A stretch of 64,000 nucleotides of DNA from BRH-c25 sp012519325 (GTDB taxonomy: Bacteria; Bacillota; Clostridia; Lutisporales; Lutisporaceae): contig JBMNHZ010000016.1 of assembly GCA_050950645.1 (NCBI GenBank), positions 62,001 to 126,000 of the forward strand, read 5' to 3'. A program made the translations under genes and the position numbers. Below, piece by piece: positions 17,732-26,798 of this stretch; position 1 is the first letter of the stretch, and every line of letters starts with the position of its first letter. The notes beneath the pieces were generated by a model, which saw nothing but the letters and a program-made list of their open reading frames with translations, did no database searches and was not told the DNA's origin.

Positions 17732-17784
17732 TTTACATTAACAGTATTATATATTATAATAAAAATATACCCATGGGGGGTACA
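17732..17784 (+). promoter_or_regulatory. Promoter and CsoR/CstR-like operator of the ccdA operon
   Basis: TTTACA (17732-17737), 17 bp and TATAAT (17755-17760) are followed by TATACCCATGGGGGGTACA (17766-17784) at +1. The operator is identical to the divergent copy in 18 of 19 positions, so both transcripts are probably controlled by the same regulator. Confidence 0.8.
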
Positions 17785-17802
17785 TATTGATAGAAAGTAC
17801 AG

Positions 17803-18516
17803 GTGATCCAATTGGGCAACGTATCTCTGCTTCTGGCTTTTTCAGCCGGGTTTTTGTCTTTTCTTTCCCCATGCGTGCTGCCTCTGGTGCCCGCCTATAT
17901 AACTTATATTACAGGCTCTGCCATAGCCGATCTTAGCACCGGCAAAGCAAGACTTCATTCCCTGTACAAGTCCCTGGGGTTTGTTCTGGGTTTTTCAATG
18001 GTATTTATAGCAATGGGGGCCTCCATAACCTCAATAGGCAGGCTTTTTTCCGGAAACATGGAAGCTTTCAGAAAAATCGGAGGTGCTCTCATAGTACTGT
18101 TTGGAATACATATAGCAGGAATCTTCAAAATAAAAGCACTACACTATGAAAAAAGGCTTGTGCCTTTTGAGAAATTGCGCAGGAACATAAGCTCAGTATT
18201 CATAGGAATGGCATTTGCAGCCGGCTGGACTCCCTGTGTAGGACCTATACTGGCATCTATACTCATATATGCCGGCAGCATGGAGACAATTACCATGGGA
18301 ATACTGCTGCTTGCAGCATACTCTTTAGGCCTGGCAATACCCTTCATTCTCACCGCTTATGCTATCGGAAGCTTCAGCGAGCATTTCAAGAGGATATCCG
18401 GGCATTTGAATACAATATCGATTATAAGCGGAGCTTTGCTTATACTTATGGGCATTCTCATATTTACAAATAAAATCTCAGTACTAAGCCGTTATTTTGG
18501 CTTTTTTAATCTATGA
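17803..18516 (+). CDS. ccdA: CcdA-family thiol-disulfide membrane transporter
   Basis: A 237-residue protein with six membrane helices. The conserved cysteines in SPCVLPLVPAY (helix 1) and GWTPCVGPIL (helix 4) are those that pass reducing equivalents across the membrane. CcdA takes electrons from cytoplasmic thioredoxin and hands them to extracytoplasmic thioredoxin-like proteins, here the product of the next gene. GTG 17803 is given as the start; TTG 17812, preceded by AGGTGA, is an equally good alternative. It is 24 bp upstream of the thioredoxin-like gene in one operon. Confidence 0.9.
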   Translation: MIQLGNVSLLLAFSAGFLSFLSPCVLPLVPAYITYITGSAIADLSTGKARLHSLYKSLGFVLGFSMVFIAMGASITSIGRLFSGNMEAFRKIGGALIVLFGIHIAGIFKIKALHYEKRLVPFEKLRRNISSVFIGMAFAAGWTPCVGPILASILIYAGSMETITMGILLLAAYSLGLAIPFILTAYAIGSFSEHFKRISGHLNTISIISGALLILMGILIFTNKISVLSRYFGFFNL

Positions 18517-18540
18517 AATAAATAGAATGGAGAGTTATTT

Positions 18541-19119
18541 ATGAAGAAGAATCTTATAATATTGGCATCGGCCATAATACTTGCGGTTACTGCTTTTTAT
18601 ATCACTGAAAATTATAAAGCCAATTCAGGCAGTGCCGCAAACCCTCCCCGGCAGGAAAACTCTGAAGCTTCCACTGCTGCAGATAGCAATGCCAATGAAT
18701 CAAGGATCAATTTGATGGATGACTATGATTTTACTCTTGAGGATTTGAACGGCAGTAAAGTTAAACTGAGCAGCCTTAAGGGCAAGAAGGTATTCCTCAA
18801 TTTCTGGGCTACCTGGTGCCCTCCCTGCAGAGCGGAAATGCCGGATATCGAAAAGCTTTATCAGGAGACAAAAGATAGTGATCTTGTAATACTGGCAGTA
18901 AATATAAAAGAAAATAAAAAAGCCGTACAGAACTTTATGAATTCCAATAACTATAACTTCACCGTCCTGCTGGATGAAAATGGAGAGGTTTCCCGTCTAT
19001 ATCAGGTTACAGGAATACCGACATCTTATTTCATTGATACTAAAGGCTTCCTTGACGATGGAATCTCAGGAGCGATATCTCTGGAATCAATGAAGGAATA
19101 TATTAATAATCTGGAATAG
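18541..19119 (+). CDS. Membrane-anchored thioredoxin-like protein (TlpA/ResA family)
   Basis: A 192-residue extracytoplasmic oxidoreductase. An uncleaved N-terminal anchor (about residues 4-21) is followed by a Ser/Asn/Ala-rich linker and a thioredoxin fold with the redox motif WATWCPPCRAEMPD and the cis-Pro region TGIPTSYFID. WCPPC is typical of ResA/TlpA proteins, which keep extracellular thiols reduced. The partner CcdA is encoded immediately upstream. Shared CstR-like control with CoADR-RHD suggests a role in sulfur or redox stress rather than in cytochrome c maturation; this is inference. Confidence 0.9.
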   Translation: MKKNLIILASAIILAVTAFYITENYKANSGSAANPPRQENSEASTAADSNANESRINLMDDYDFTLEDLNGSKVKLSSLKGKKVFLNFWATWCPPCRAEMPDIEKLYQETKDSDLVILAVNIKENKKAVQNFMNSNNYNFTVLLDENGEVSRLYQVTGIPTSYFIDTKGFLDDGISGAISLESMKEYINNLE

Positions 19120-19131
19120 CTTGATATCCCC

Positions 19132-20037
19132 CTATCTTTCTTCCAGAATTTCTTCCGTTTCGTCCAAGTATTTCTCAATAACCTTTTGTATATTTGAATC
19201 CTTCACTATTATGGAAATCTCGATGCGTCTGTTGGCTGCCCTGCTCTTTTCGTCACTGCCCATGCTTATGGGGCGGAATTCAGAAAAACCGTTGGCAGCG
19301 AAATATTTCCCGTACTTGTCCTCCAGATTGGGATTCACATTGAACATGTAGTTTATTACCTCAGTAGCTCTTCTGGCGGATAATTCCCTGTTATAGGCCG
19401 AATCTCCCATGCTGTCGGCATGTCCATCAATACTTATGGCGTCAATATTCTCTCTTACCTCGGGGTTTTCCAGCACTCTTTCAAATGCCCTGGACAATTG
19501 TGTCAGAAGTTCTTCCGCCTCCGGCTTAAGCTTGTATGAATTATAAGAAAAAACCAGGCTTTCATTGATAACAATATTTGCACTGTCCCCTATAGATACA
19601 AGCTCCTGCCCCTTTTCATTATACCTTCCCAATTCCTTTTCTACAGATTCCTTAACCTTCTGCAGTATATCAAGCCTTAGAAAAGCTATGTCCTGAAGCC
19701 TGACTCTCAGGCTTTCCAGCTCTTCATTGCTCAAAGCGATAATCTCTCTCTGATTTTCAATCTCTTGCTCGGATAATGCCAAAGCTGTTCTTGTCTTGTC
19801 TATCTCCAGTCTTATACGCCTGAGTTCCCTCTCTGCACTGCTTATTTCTGCCCGTGATATCTCCAACTGCTGCTTTGCATTCTCAAGATTATTTCCAAAA
19901 ATAATGTTCTGCACATAGGCCAGCAGCATAAGAAAGAACAATATCAAAGCTATAGTAGACATTACATCAGTGAAGGAGGGCCAAAAATCATTGGCTTCAG
20001 CTCCTCCCCCGAAATATCTCCTCCTTACTTTCATCAT
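19132..20037 (-). CDS. MotB/ZorB-like OmpA-domain protein
   Basis: A 301-residue protein with one N-terminal helix containing an ion-binding-type Asp (SFTDVMSTIALILFFLMLLAY, about residues 21-41), a coiled coil (about 45-120), and a C-terminal OmpA/MotB peptidoglycan-binding domain (ISIDGHADSMGDSAYNRELSARRA and SRAANRRIEI). MotB, TolR and ZorB stators share this plan. The ATG overlaps the end of the MotA-like gene by 4 nt (ATGA). It is convergent with the ccdA operon. There are no flagellar or chemotaxis genes nearby, so a flagellar role is not supported by context. Confidence 0.85.
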   Translation of the reverse strand: MMKVRRRYFGGGAEANDFWPSFTDVMSTIALILFFLMLLAYVQNIIFGNNLENAKQQLEISRAEISSAERELRRIRLEIDKTRTALALSEQEIENQREIIALSNEELESLRVRLQDIAFLRLDILQKVKESVEKELGRYNEKGQELVSIGDSANIVINESLVFSYNSYKLKPEAEELLTQLSRAFERVLENPEVRENIDAISIDGHADSMGDSAYNRELSARRATEVINYMFNVNPNLEDKYGKYFAANGFSEFRPISMGSDEKSRAANRRIEISIIVKDSNIQKVIEKYLDETEEILEER

Positions 20038-21116
20038 CTTCCATCACTTCCTATGCCTTTTTCACCGCCAAATACTGCTGCCGCCTGTTGTACAGCCGCT
20101 GAGAAATTGTTCATTGCTTCCTGGTTAGAAGCAATATTCTTTGAAGTCTCTGCAATTGATTCCCTTAGGTTCATGAAAGCTACATCCATTCTTTCAATAT
20201 TCCCTCTCAGGTTATGGTTGAATTCACTGAAGTCTCTGGTATTGCTGCTGAACAGCGAAAGTGCATTTTCAAATTTCACGATTGTCTCCTCAAGGCATTT
20301 GGAGGAATTCTCGATATTGCTGCCGGCTGCTGCAAGCTTGTCCGAAAAGTCCAATACGGTACTGCGGAGAATATCCTCCACCTTTGCGCTGAAACCGTCA
20401 AAAGAGGTTACAATTGTCTTGCTTATCCGGCTAAGCTCCGATTCCTTATTCTGAAGAAGCTCCTGCTCTACAATGTTATCCAGATAATCCTCCAGTTGAA
20501 CCATGAGGCTTTGCCTTGACTCTTCAATATTTATCACAATACCCAGAACTGTAATTACTATAGAGCCCCCAACACCTGCAAGGCTTGTTGAGAAAGCTAC
20601 CGCCATTCCTCTCACCGAGGAAATAAGTCCTGTAATAATGGAGTCCATACTGACAAGCACATCGCTGTTTCCGCTGGTACTCAGCAGTTCCACCAGCCGT
20701 CCTACAGACATTGTAAGTCCGTAAAAGGTTCCCAGAAGTCCCAATACTACCATTAAAGAAACTGAATTTCTCACAAACCTTTCTCCTAGTCCGGCTCCCT
20801 TAAGCATAATACTGAAATTCTTTTCTATTATAGCCTGAGTATTGACTTCTCCTCTGGCAGCCAGAGAAATTGCCTTGTAGTCATCAACCACGGCACTAAG
20901 CACCTGGTTCCTGAACCTGGCATCCCTCCTCGCTGCGGCAGATGCCAAATCATACTGCAGTTTTCTGTATTTTCCCCTTATAAATACCATAGTCAATAAA
21001 GAAACAAAAAAAATGACCACTATTGCGCATATAATCGTATATGCTGCATAGCCCAGATTACTTATACTCTTTACCAGAACTTCCAAAATATCACCCCACT
21101 TATTAAATACCTCCAT
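20034..21116 (-). CDS. MotA/TolQ/ExbB-family proton-channel protein with coiled-coil tail
   Basis: A 360-residue membrane protein. A first helix (AAYTIICAIVVIFFVSLLTMVFI, about residues 23-45) is followed by a cytoplasmic segment, then the MotA/ExbB core with VVLGLLGTFYGLTMSVGRL and AVAFSTSLAGVGGSIVITVLGIV. The last 150 residues are a predicted cytoplasmic coiled coil. The pair with the downstream OmpA-domain gene resembles the ZorA/ZorB motor of Zorya defence systems, but ZorC, ZorD or ZorE are absent and the tail is shorter than in most ZorA. The start is uncertain: ATG 21116 lacks a clear ribosome site, and an in-frame TTG at 21086 is preceded by GGGGTGAT. Confidence 0.82.
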   Translation of the reverse strand: MEVFNKWGDILEVLVKSISNLGYAAYTIICAIVVIFFVSLLTMVFIRGKYRKLQYDLASAAARRDARFRNQVLSAVVDDYKAISLAARGEVNTQAIIEKNFSIMLKGAGLGERFVRNSVSLMVVLGLLGTFYGLTMSVGRLVELLSTSGNSDVLVSMDSIITGLISSVRGMAVAFSTSLAGVGGSIVITVLGIVINIEESRQSLMVQLEDYLDNIVEQELLQNKESELSRISKTIVTSFDGFSAKVEDILRSTVLDFSDKLAAAGSNIENSSKCLEETIVKFENALSLFSSNTRDFSEFNHNLRGNIERMDVAFMNLRESIAETSKNIASNQEAMNNFSAAVQQAAAVFGGEKGIGSDGR

Positions 21117-21405
21117 ATAAGGAATTTATTACTATATGGCTTGTATTTAATATTCTATAGAAAACAATAAAAATAATCAACATTTTATTTTTGCAAATAT
21201 CGTGAATACGTATTTTCACAGCACATGAATCAAACTTTCCAGTAATTCAATAAATACATTTTAAAATTTTATATTGTAAAATACTAACATTATTGATAAA
21301 ATAAGATAAACAATATAATATGCTGCAACATTTTATATCTTCCTATTTTATCTCTTGTTTTAAGGAAGATATTTAATGTATAAAAAAAGATTAAGGAGGT
21401 ATTCC

Positions 21406-22777
21406 ATGGACAAGTTAATGGAACTTAACGGTATTATTAACAGTTTTGTATGGGGTCCCTACATGTTGATCTTATTGGTTGGCACAGGAGTTTATCTCAC
21501 TTTTCGCACTAATTTTATGTCAATTGCTAAGCTAGGTTACATACTAAAAAGCACTCTTTTAAAGATGTTCAAAAAAGGTGGAGAAGGCGAAGGTGAAATT
21601 ACTGCATTCCAGGCAGTTGCAACAGCACTTGCAGCAACAGTCGGTACCGGTAATATTGCCGGAGTCGCAACAGCCATAGCTCTTGGAGGTCCCGGAGCAG
21701 TATTCTGGATGTGGCTGTCAGCCATATTTGGAATGACAACAAAATTCGGAGAAGTTGTACTTTCCATCAATTACAGGGAAAAGACACCGGACGGACGTTT
21801 TGTCGGCGGTCCTATGTATTACATCGAAAAAGGACTGAAGATGAAATGGCTGGCTTATATATTTGCAGCCTTTGGAGCAATTGCAGCCTTCGGTATAGGC
21901 AACATGGTTCAGTCAAACTCCGTTGCTGCTTCTCTGGAAGTATCCTTTGGTGTCAATAAATTAGCTTCAGGTATTGTATTGGCAGTATTATCTGCAATAG
22001 TTATAATCGGCGGTATCAAGAGAATAGCTCAAGTTACCGAGAAATTAGTACCTTTTATGGCAGCATTTTATATTTTAGGCGGTTTGTTCATAATATTCAG
22101 CAATATTTCTCATATAGGAGAAGCCTTTGGTTTGATATTCGGAAGTGCATTTACCGGAAGTGCGGCAATAGGCGGCTTTGCCGGCTCCACAATGAAGATA
22201 GCCATGACAAGGGGTATTGCCCGCGGGGTATTCTCCAATGAAGCAGGTCTTGGCAGCGCGCCGATAGCCCATGCGGCAGCAACCACGGATCATCCAGTAC
22301 GTCAGGGACTCTGGGGAGTATTCGAAGTATTTGTAGATACAATAGTAATCTGTTCCATTACCGCATTGTCAATCATCATGTCAGGCGTATGGACCGGCGG
22401 CGAAACAGGTGCGGCATTGACTACCGCAGCCTTTGATGCAACTATCCCCGGCGGCGGATATATAGTCTCAATAGGCATACTGCTGTTTGCATTCTCCACA
22501 CTTCTCGGCTGGGCATATTACGGAGAGCGCTGCGCAGAATATCTCTTCGGACCAAAGGTTAACATGGCTATACAGATATCATGTGGATACCGGCTTTGTT
22601 GTTATCGGTTCTATCGGCGGATTGAATTTCCTTTGGGATCTGGCAGATACGCTGAACGGTTTGATGGCTATTCCAAACCTTATAGGTGTATTGGGTTGCA
22701 GTGGGATTATTATCAAGCTTACCAAGGAATTCTTTGCTAAACAGTATGTAGAGGAAGAGAAAAACGTAAAAGCATAA
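21406..22777 (+). pseudogene. Alanine/glycine:cation symporter (AGCS), frameshifted near the C-terminus
   Basis: A sodium:alanine symporter gene of AGCS type (TFRTNFMSIAKLGYILKST; TALAATVGTGNIAGVATAIALGGPGAVFWMW; RGIARGVFSNEAGLGSAPIAHAAA). The ATG at 21406 follows AAGGAGG. The frame is intact for about 390 codons, then one extra base near 22569-22571 shifts it. The original frame ends at 22740 with unrelated residues, while the +1 frame carries the genuine C-terminal region (SIGGLNFLWDLADTLNGLMAIPNLIG) to 22777. Corrected, the protein would be 456 residues, normal for the family. Whether this is a true mutation or an assembly error cannot be told from the sequence. Confidence 0.8.
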
Positions 22778-22795
22778 AATAGGATAATATTTACT

Positions 22796-22824
22796 AAGCG
22801 AGGATTTTTAAATCCTCGCTTTTA
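22796..22824 (+). terminator. Terminator after the AGCS gene
   Basis: AAGCGAGGAT and ATCCTCGCTT form a 10-bp stem around TTTTAA, followed by TTATT on the plus strand. Confidence 0.75.
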
Positions 22825-22922
22825 TTCTGTTATTGATATAATTCATTTTTATTTTTTATTCCATAACCTGCTTAACATAAAAAAAATAAATTTATCAAAA
22901 ATAGTTGTGAGGTGATAAAATA

Positions 22923-23540
22923 ATGAAGAAAAAAGTAATTGCATTTTTGATAATACTCTGCCTCACAATGTCTCTAATGCAGGTTTTCGCCGATATAACC
23001 TATACAGTTCGCTCCGGGGACACCATGTGGAAAATTGCAGTAAAGCATCAGGTAGGCCTTAGTGAAATTATTGCCAAGAACCCTCACATTAAGAATCCGG
23101 CATTGATTTATCCGGGACAAAAGCTTACGATACCGACAACAACTGCAATAAACAACTTGGAAAATGAGGTTATACGCCTGACAAACGCCGAGCGCACCAA
23201 AAGGGGATTGCCTGCCCTAAAGGCAAACTGGCAGCTTTCCAGATGCGCAAGATATAAATCACAGGATATGATTAACAGAAATTATTTCGCCCACCACTCA
23301 CCCACCTATGGTTCACCCTTTAAGATGATAGAATCCTTCGGAATAAGGATGGCCGCAGGCGGTGAAAACATTGCAATGGGGCAAAGAACCCCAAAGGAAG
23401 TTGTTACAGCATGGATGAATTCACCCGGTCACAGGGGAAATATATTAAGCACATCCTTCACTGAAATAGGCGTAGGCTGTGCAAAAAACAAAAACGGAGT
23501 ATATTACTGGACTCAGATGTTTATTAGGCCCGGGAGATAA
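22923..23540 (+). CDS. Secreted LysM and CAP-domain protein (YkwD/SafA-like)
   Basis: A 205-residue exported protein. A signal peptide (about residues 1-23, ending MQVFA) is followed by one LysM peptidoglycan-binding domain (YTVRSGDTMWKIAVKHQVGL to QKLTIPT, about 26-70). A CAP/SCP domain (about 80-205) has the family motifs NAERTKRGLPALKA, HHSPTYGSPF and MNSPGHRGNILS. Related clostridial and Bacillus proteins occur in spore coats and cell walls; the biochemical activity of the CAP domain is unresolved. GAGGTGATAAAATA precedes the ATG. Confidence 0.9.
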   Translation: MKKKVIAFLIILCLTMSLMQVFADITYTVRSGDTMWKIAVKHQVGLSEIIAKNPHIKNPALIYPGQKLTIPTTTAINNLENEVIRLTNAERTKRGLPALKANWQLSRCARYKSQDMINRNYFAHHSPTYGSPFKMIESFGIRMAAGGENIAMGQRTPKEVVTAWMNSPGHRGNILSTSFTEIGVGCAKNKNGVYYWTQMFIRPGR

Positions 23541-23546
23541 CTATTT

Positions 23547-23611
23547 CAGATACGAGATATGAGATTGCAGGAAATTACTCAAGCCTTTTCGTGTCTCGTG
23601 TCTAGTATCTG
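23547..23611. repeat. Imperfect inverted repeat between convergent genes
   Basis: CAGATACGAGATATGAGA (23547-23564) and TCTCGTGTCTAGTATCTG (23594-23611) pair at 15 of 18 positions around a 29-nt loop. The right arm overlaps the last bases of the GGDEF gene. It may act as a bidirectional terminator or be a degenerate dispersed repeat; no second copy was seen in the window. Confidence 0.55.
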
Positions 23612-24843
23612 GTGTCTATCTTATACACACAGTTTCTCCCTCTTGATTTAGCATTATATAATGCTTTATCCGCTGCTGCAATAACTTCTTCTGCCCTCCT
23701 GTATTTTTCGTTTCTTTCTGCTGCTCCTATACTTATAGTCAAATAAAGCCTTTTATATGGACTGCTCTTCTTTATGATTTCAGCAGGCTTTTTCTTCGGC
23801 CTGTTTTTACTTCTCTTTATGAAGCCCCTGTTTGCAATATATTCACGCAGTTCCTCCAGATAAGGTACTACTTCATCTACCCCTTTCCCTGGAAAAACTA
23901 TTGTAAACTCCTCTCCTCCATATCTGAAGGCTTTTCCTCCGCCTCCGACACCTTTAATACACGCTGCCACAAGCTTTAGAACATCGTCTCCCACATCATG
24001 ACCATGAGTGTCATTGAATTTTTTAAAATGGTCAATATCCAGCATAGCTATGGTGTATTTGCCGCCAAGTCTAAGCATTTCTTCCTTCAATGCTCTTCTG
24101 GAGGGCAACCCTGTAAGCTCATCCAGATAAGCCATATTGTGGGATGCCTTAATCACTACTGCAGCCAGCAAAAGTCCGGATATCCCAAACATTACTGCTG
24201 CAACATTTTCATTTTTGTTAAACAACAGTGCTGCAAAGGAGAATAATGTTATGCCCATAAAAGGTGCATCATAGTTTTTTCCGGTAACAGCCTGCCTGAT
24301 AAAAAGATATAACAGAGTAATAAAATACAATAGTAATGACAAATGGGAAAAATCAGGCAGCAGCTTTATGTCAATGGGAAACAGCTTAATATTAAAAAGC
24401 TGAAGCAAATCAAAATCGTTATACCATATTATCCAGGCTCCTATAAGAAGCTCCATAGCTACGAACAACAGCCGCATTCTTCCCCAGGGTGATGCTATGC
24501 CTCTCTCTCTCTGAATTGAGAAAACCAGTATATTAAGAGGTATATACACTGATACCATGGATAATACCATATAGTGGTATTCGGTGCTGTCCGGCTTCTG
24601 AGGAATTAACTGCAGGATAGCCAGCTGGCACAGCATCAGCGTCAGAGAACAGAAAAAAACCCTGCTCCGGTTGAACCACCATCCGAAAAACATTCCCAAA
24701 GCAAAAAATACATAGGAAATATATTGCGAAATCAACTTTAATGTCGAAGGAGCAGCTTTCAACCATGTGGAAACAAAATATGCGATTATTAGAAGCAGGC
24801 AATTCATCCCTAAGGATATAAAAGCTTTTGTAATTTTACTCAC
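23602..24843 (-). CDS. Membrane diguanylate cyclase (GGDEF)
   Basis: A protein of about 413 residues with roughly seven predicted membrane helices (about residues 10-245) and a C-terminal GGDEF domain making cyclic di-GMP. The active-site motif reads GGEEF (in YGGEEFTIVFPG), preceded by LDELTGLPSRRALKEEM and LDIDHFKKFNDTHGHDVGDDVL; the metal-binding Asp is present, so it should be active. The start is GTG 24843 because AAAGGA lies 8 nt upstream; a longer GTG reading from 24900 has no proper ribosome spacing. The signal sensed by the membrane part is unknown. Confidence 0.88.
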   Translation of the reverse strand: MSKITKAFISLGMNCLLLIIAYFVSTWLKAAPSTLKLISQYISYVFFALGMFFGWWFNRSRVFFCSLTLMLCQLAILQLIPQKPDSTEYHYMVLSMVSVYIPLNILVFSIQRERGIASPWGRMRLLFVAMELLIGAWIIWYNDFDLLQLFNIKLFPIDIKLLPDFSHLSLLLYFITLLYLFIRQAVTGKNYDAPFMGITLFSFAALLFNKNENVAAVMFGISGLLLAAVVIKASHNMAYLDELTGLPSRRALKEEMLRLGGKYTIAMLDIDHFKKFNDTHGHDVGDDVLKLVAACIKGVGGGGKAFRYGGEEFTIVFPGKGVDEVVPYLEELREYIANRGFIKRSKNRPKKKPAEIIKKSSPYKRLYLTISIGAAERNEKYRRAEEVIAAADKALYNAKSRGRNCVYKIDTRY

Positions 24844-24933
24844 TTTACTTATCCTTTCTTCCGTTTTTCTCTTCCGCAAGGTGTTTATAGTATTTACCAC
24901 TCCATATATAATATCGTCAGTATGGCATATTTC

Positions 24934-26205
24934 TTATACTATAGGTGCCAGCAGCAGTACCTCCTCATTTTCTCTATAGATTGTACTGAATTGTGAAATA
25001 GGTATGGGATTCCGTCCAAGCCCTACCTCAAAGGTATATCCGGGCCTTCTATACTGCTCCACAAACCAATCCTTGTAGCCTGCATAAGCAGCTTCGTAAG
25101 GCACATCCGAAACAACATACCCGGTTATTTCCGAGAAAATATTTGCTATCTCCAATGCCCGAGGAGGCCTAATCCCCTTATACAGCCAGTATATGATCCT
25201 TCCTTGTGTATGATAGGCTATAACCAGTTTAAAATTGTGCTGCCTTGTAAAATTGACGACAACTCGGGTTTCAGGTTCTGAAAGCGGACTTGGCCCTCCA
25301 TATCTGGTAGGCCCCGGACCGTCTACACCCAGTGATGGCTCCTGCTCCTTTGCTTCCTCCCATGAGGCCGGATAATTGCGGTTCAAATCCACACCTCTGA
25401 TATTGGCATTCCAAACTTGAGAGAAGGGCAGGCCTGTATCGTTCCATGCAAGCAGCCTATCATAATACGGATTATCCCTTTGCAATCCTTTCAACACCAA
25501 ATCTACTCCATCCGGATTTACCATAGGCATAATGTAAATACTGCTTCTGCTCCACAAATCACGAATATTATATCCCTGAATACTGGAATTCCTTGCATAC
25601 CCCCGGGCATAGTTTTCAATAAACTTCATAAGAAGGGGAGCCGTAATCCACTCAAGGGCATGATGCGCGCCGTTATAAAAAACTTCTGACGGCCCATTTC
25701 CCAATTTTATATAATACAGATTTTTCCCAAGGACGCTTCTTCCGGCAATGCCCACTTCTATAAATGGGTATCTCACCTTTAGTCCTCTTATGTCCCTGTC
25801 CATTATCTCATATGTATAGTCGATATCGGTAAAAACCACATCAATGCCATAAGGCACAGTTATTACCTGTCCTATTCTGAGGTTCCTGGGATCGACTCCC
25901 GGATTTGCTGTCATTATAGCATTCAATGTAGTGTAGTATCTTCCGGATATATTGTAAAATGTATCCCCCGGACGGATAGTATAGGTATCATATCCCCTCA
26001 GGAATCTATCAAATCTGCCCCATGTGGCAGGGCCTACCACGCCATCGGGTTCAAGCCCGTTATCCAACTGGAATACTCTTACCGCCTCACGGGTAACCTG
26101 TCCGAAAATACCGTCTACTGGCCCCGGATTATATCCGATCCTTATCAATAGGCTTTGTATAAGCTTTACCGCTGCACCTCTTGAGCCTAATCTCAATATT
26201 TCCAC
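24934..26205 (-). CDS. M14 zinc carboxypeptidase with peptidoglycan-binding and LysM domains
   Basis: A cell-wall peptidase of about 423 residues resembling gamma-D-glutamyl-L-diamino-acid endopeptidase I. Domain order: PG_binding_1 (about residues 3-65, GSRGAAVKLIQSLLIRIGY and GIFGQVTREAVRVFQ), LysM (about 73-120, YTIRPGDTFYNISGRYY), then the M14 catalytic domain. The zinc ligands are in HHALEW (HxxE) and the later His of AYHTQGR; the catalytic Glu is in YTFEVGLG. No signal peptide is seen when GTG 26205, preceded by AAGGGGTGG, is used. ENP1-type enzymes lacking a signal act in the forespore, so a sporulation role is plausible. Confidence 0.85.
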   Translation of the reverse strand: MEILRLGSRGAAVKLIQSLLIRIGYNPGPVDGIFGQVTREAVRVFQLDNGLEPDGVVGPATWGRFDRFLRGYDTYTIRPGDTFYNISGRYYTTLNAIMTANPGVDPRNLRIGQVITVPYGIDVVFTDIDYTYEIMDRDIRGLKVRYPFIEVGIAGRSVLGKNLYYIKLGNGPSEVFYNGAHHALEWITAPLLMKFIENYARGYARNSSIQGYNIRDLWSRSSIYIMPMVNPDGVDLVLKGLQRDNPYYDRLLAWNDTGLPFSQVWNANIRGVDLNRNYPASWEEAKEQEPSLGVDGPGPTRYGGPSPLSEPETRVVVNFTRQHNFKLVIAYHTQGRIIYWLYKGIRPPRALEIANIFSEITGYVVSDVPYEAAYAGYKDWFVEQYRRPGYTFEVGLGRNPIPISQFSTIYRENEEVLLLAPIV

Positions 26206-26387
26206 ATAACCACCCCTTGCAAAACTAGTGAATACTACCATAGTATTCATTGCAGAGGGTAATTGTTACATATACTTGATTCCTGCATTATCATTTATTG
26301 TCCAAGGACTTCAGCCTGCAGCACATTAAAACTAGTGTGGCTAGACCATACATGCTGTTGCTTTATAAAAGCTTACCGTCAAAATAA

Positions 26388-26798
26388 TTAGTCATTTATA
26401 TCCGATGTGCATTGTGGGCATTTACTTGCATCAATATGTATTTCACTGAAACAGTACTTACATAACTTAGTTTGAACAGGGGCAGGCTCTTCCTTCTTCC
26501 TTGGAATCTTGTTTATTTGCTTTATAACCACGAATATTGTAAAGGCAATAATAAGAAAATCAATTACATTATTAATAAATAACCCGTAATTCAAGGTGCC
26601 AACTCCTGCTTCCTTAGCTTCAGCCAAGGTGTTGAAGCTTCCTTCACCCAGTGATATGAATAAATTAGTAAAATCCAGCCTGCCAAGCAGTAAACCTACT
26701 AAAGGCATTATTATATCATTAACTAATGATGAGACTATTTTTCCGAAGGCTCCGCCTATAATAACGCCAACAGCTAAATCGATTACATTTCCCTTCAT
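26388..26798 (-). CDS. mscL: Large-conductance mechanosensitive channel, N-terminus disrupted
   Basis: A pressure-relief channel with the conserved MKGNVIDLAVGVIIGGAFGK first helix, a second helix (INNVIDFLIIAFTIFVVI) and an unusual C-terminal zinc ribbon (CKYCFSEIHIDASKCPQCTSD). MscL normally has about 10 residues before this Met. That part (KEFKAFA) is still readable in frame upstream, but no ATG, GTG or TTG precedes it; instead the DNA becomes GGGGACACGGGGAAAG, the core of a dispersed repeat found elsewhere in the window. Translation would have to start at this internal ATG (weak AAGG, 8 nt upstream) or a non-standard codon, losing the amphipathic S1 helix. Function is therefore doubtful. 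Confidence 0.82.
   Translation of the reverse strand: MKGNVIDLAVGVIIGGAFGKIVSSLVNDIIMPLVGLLLGRLDFTNLFISLGEGSFNTLAEAKEAGVGTLNYGLFINNVIDFLIIAFTIFVVIKQINKIPRKKEEPAPVQTKLCKYCFSEIHIDASKCPQCTSDIND

Noticed and set aside
19132..21116. Full Zorya anti-phage system
   Set aside because: Only the ZorA/ZorB-like pair is present. No ZorC, ZorD or ZorE, and the neighbours are metabolic or transport genes.
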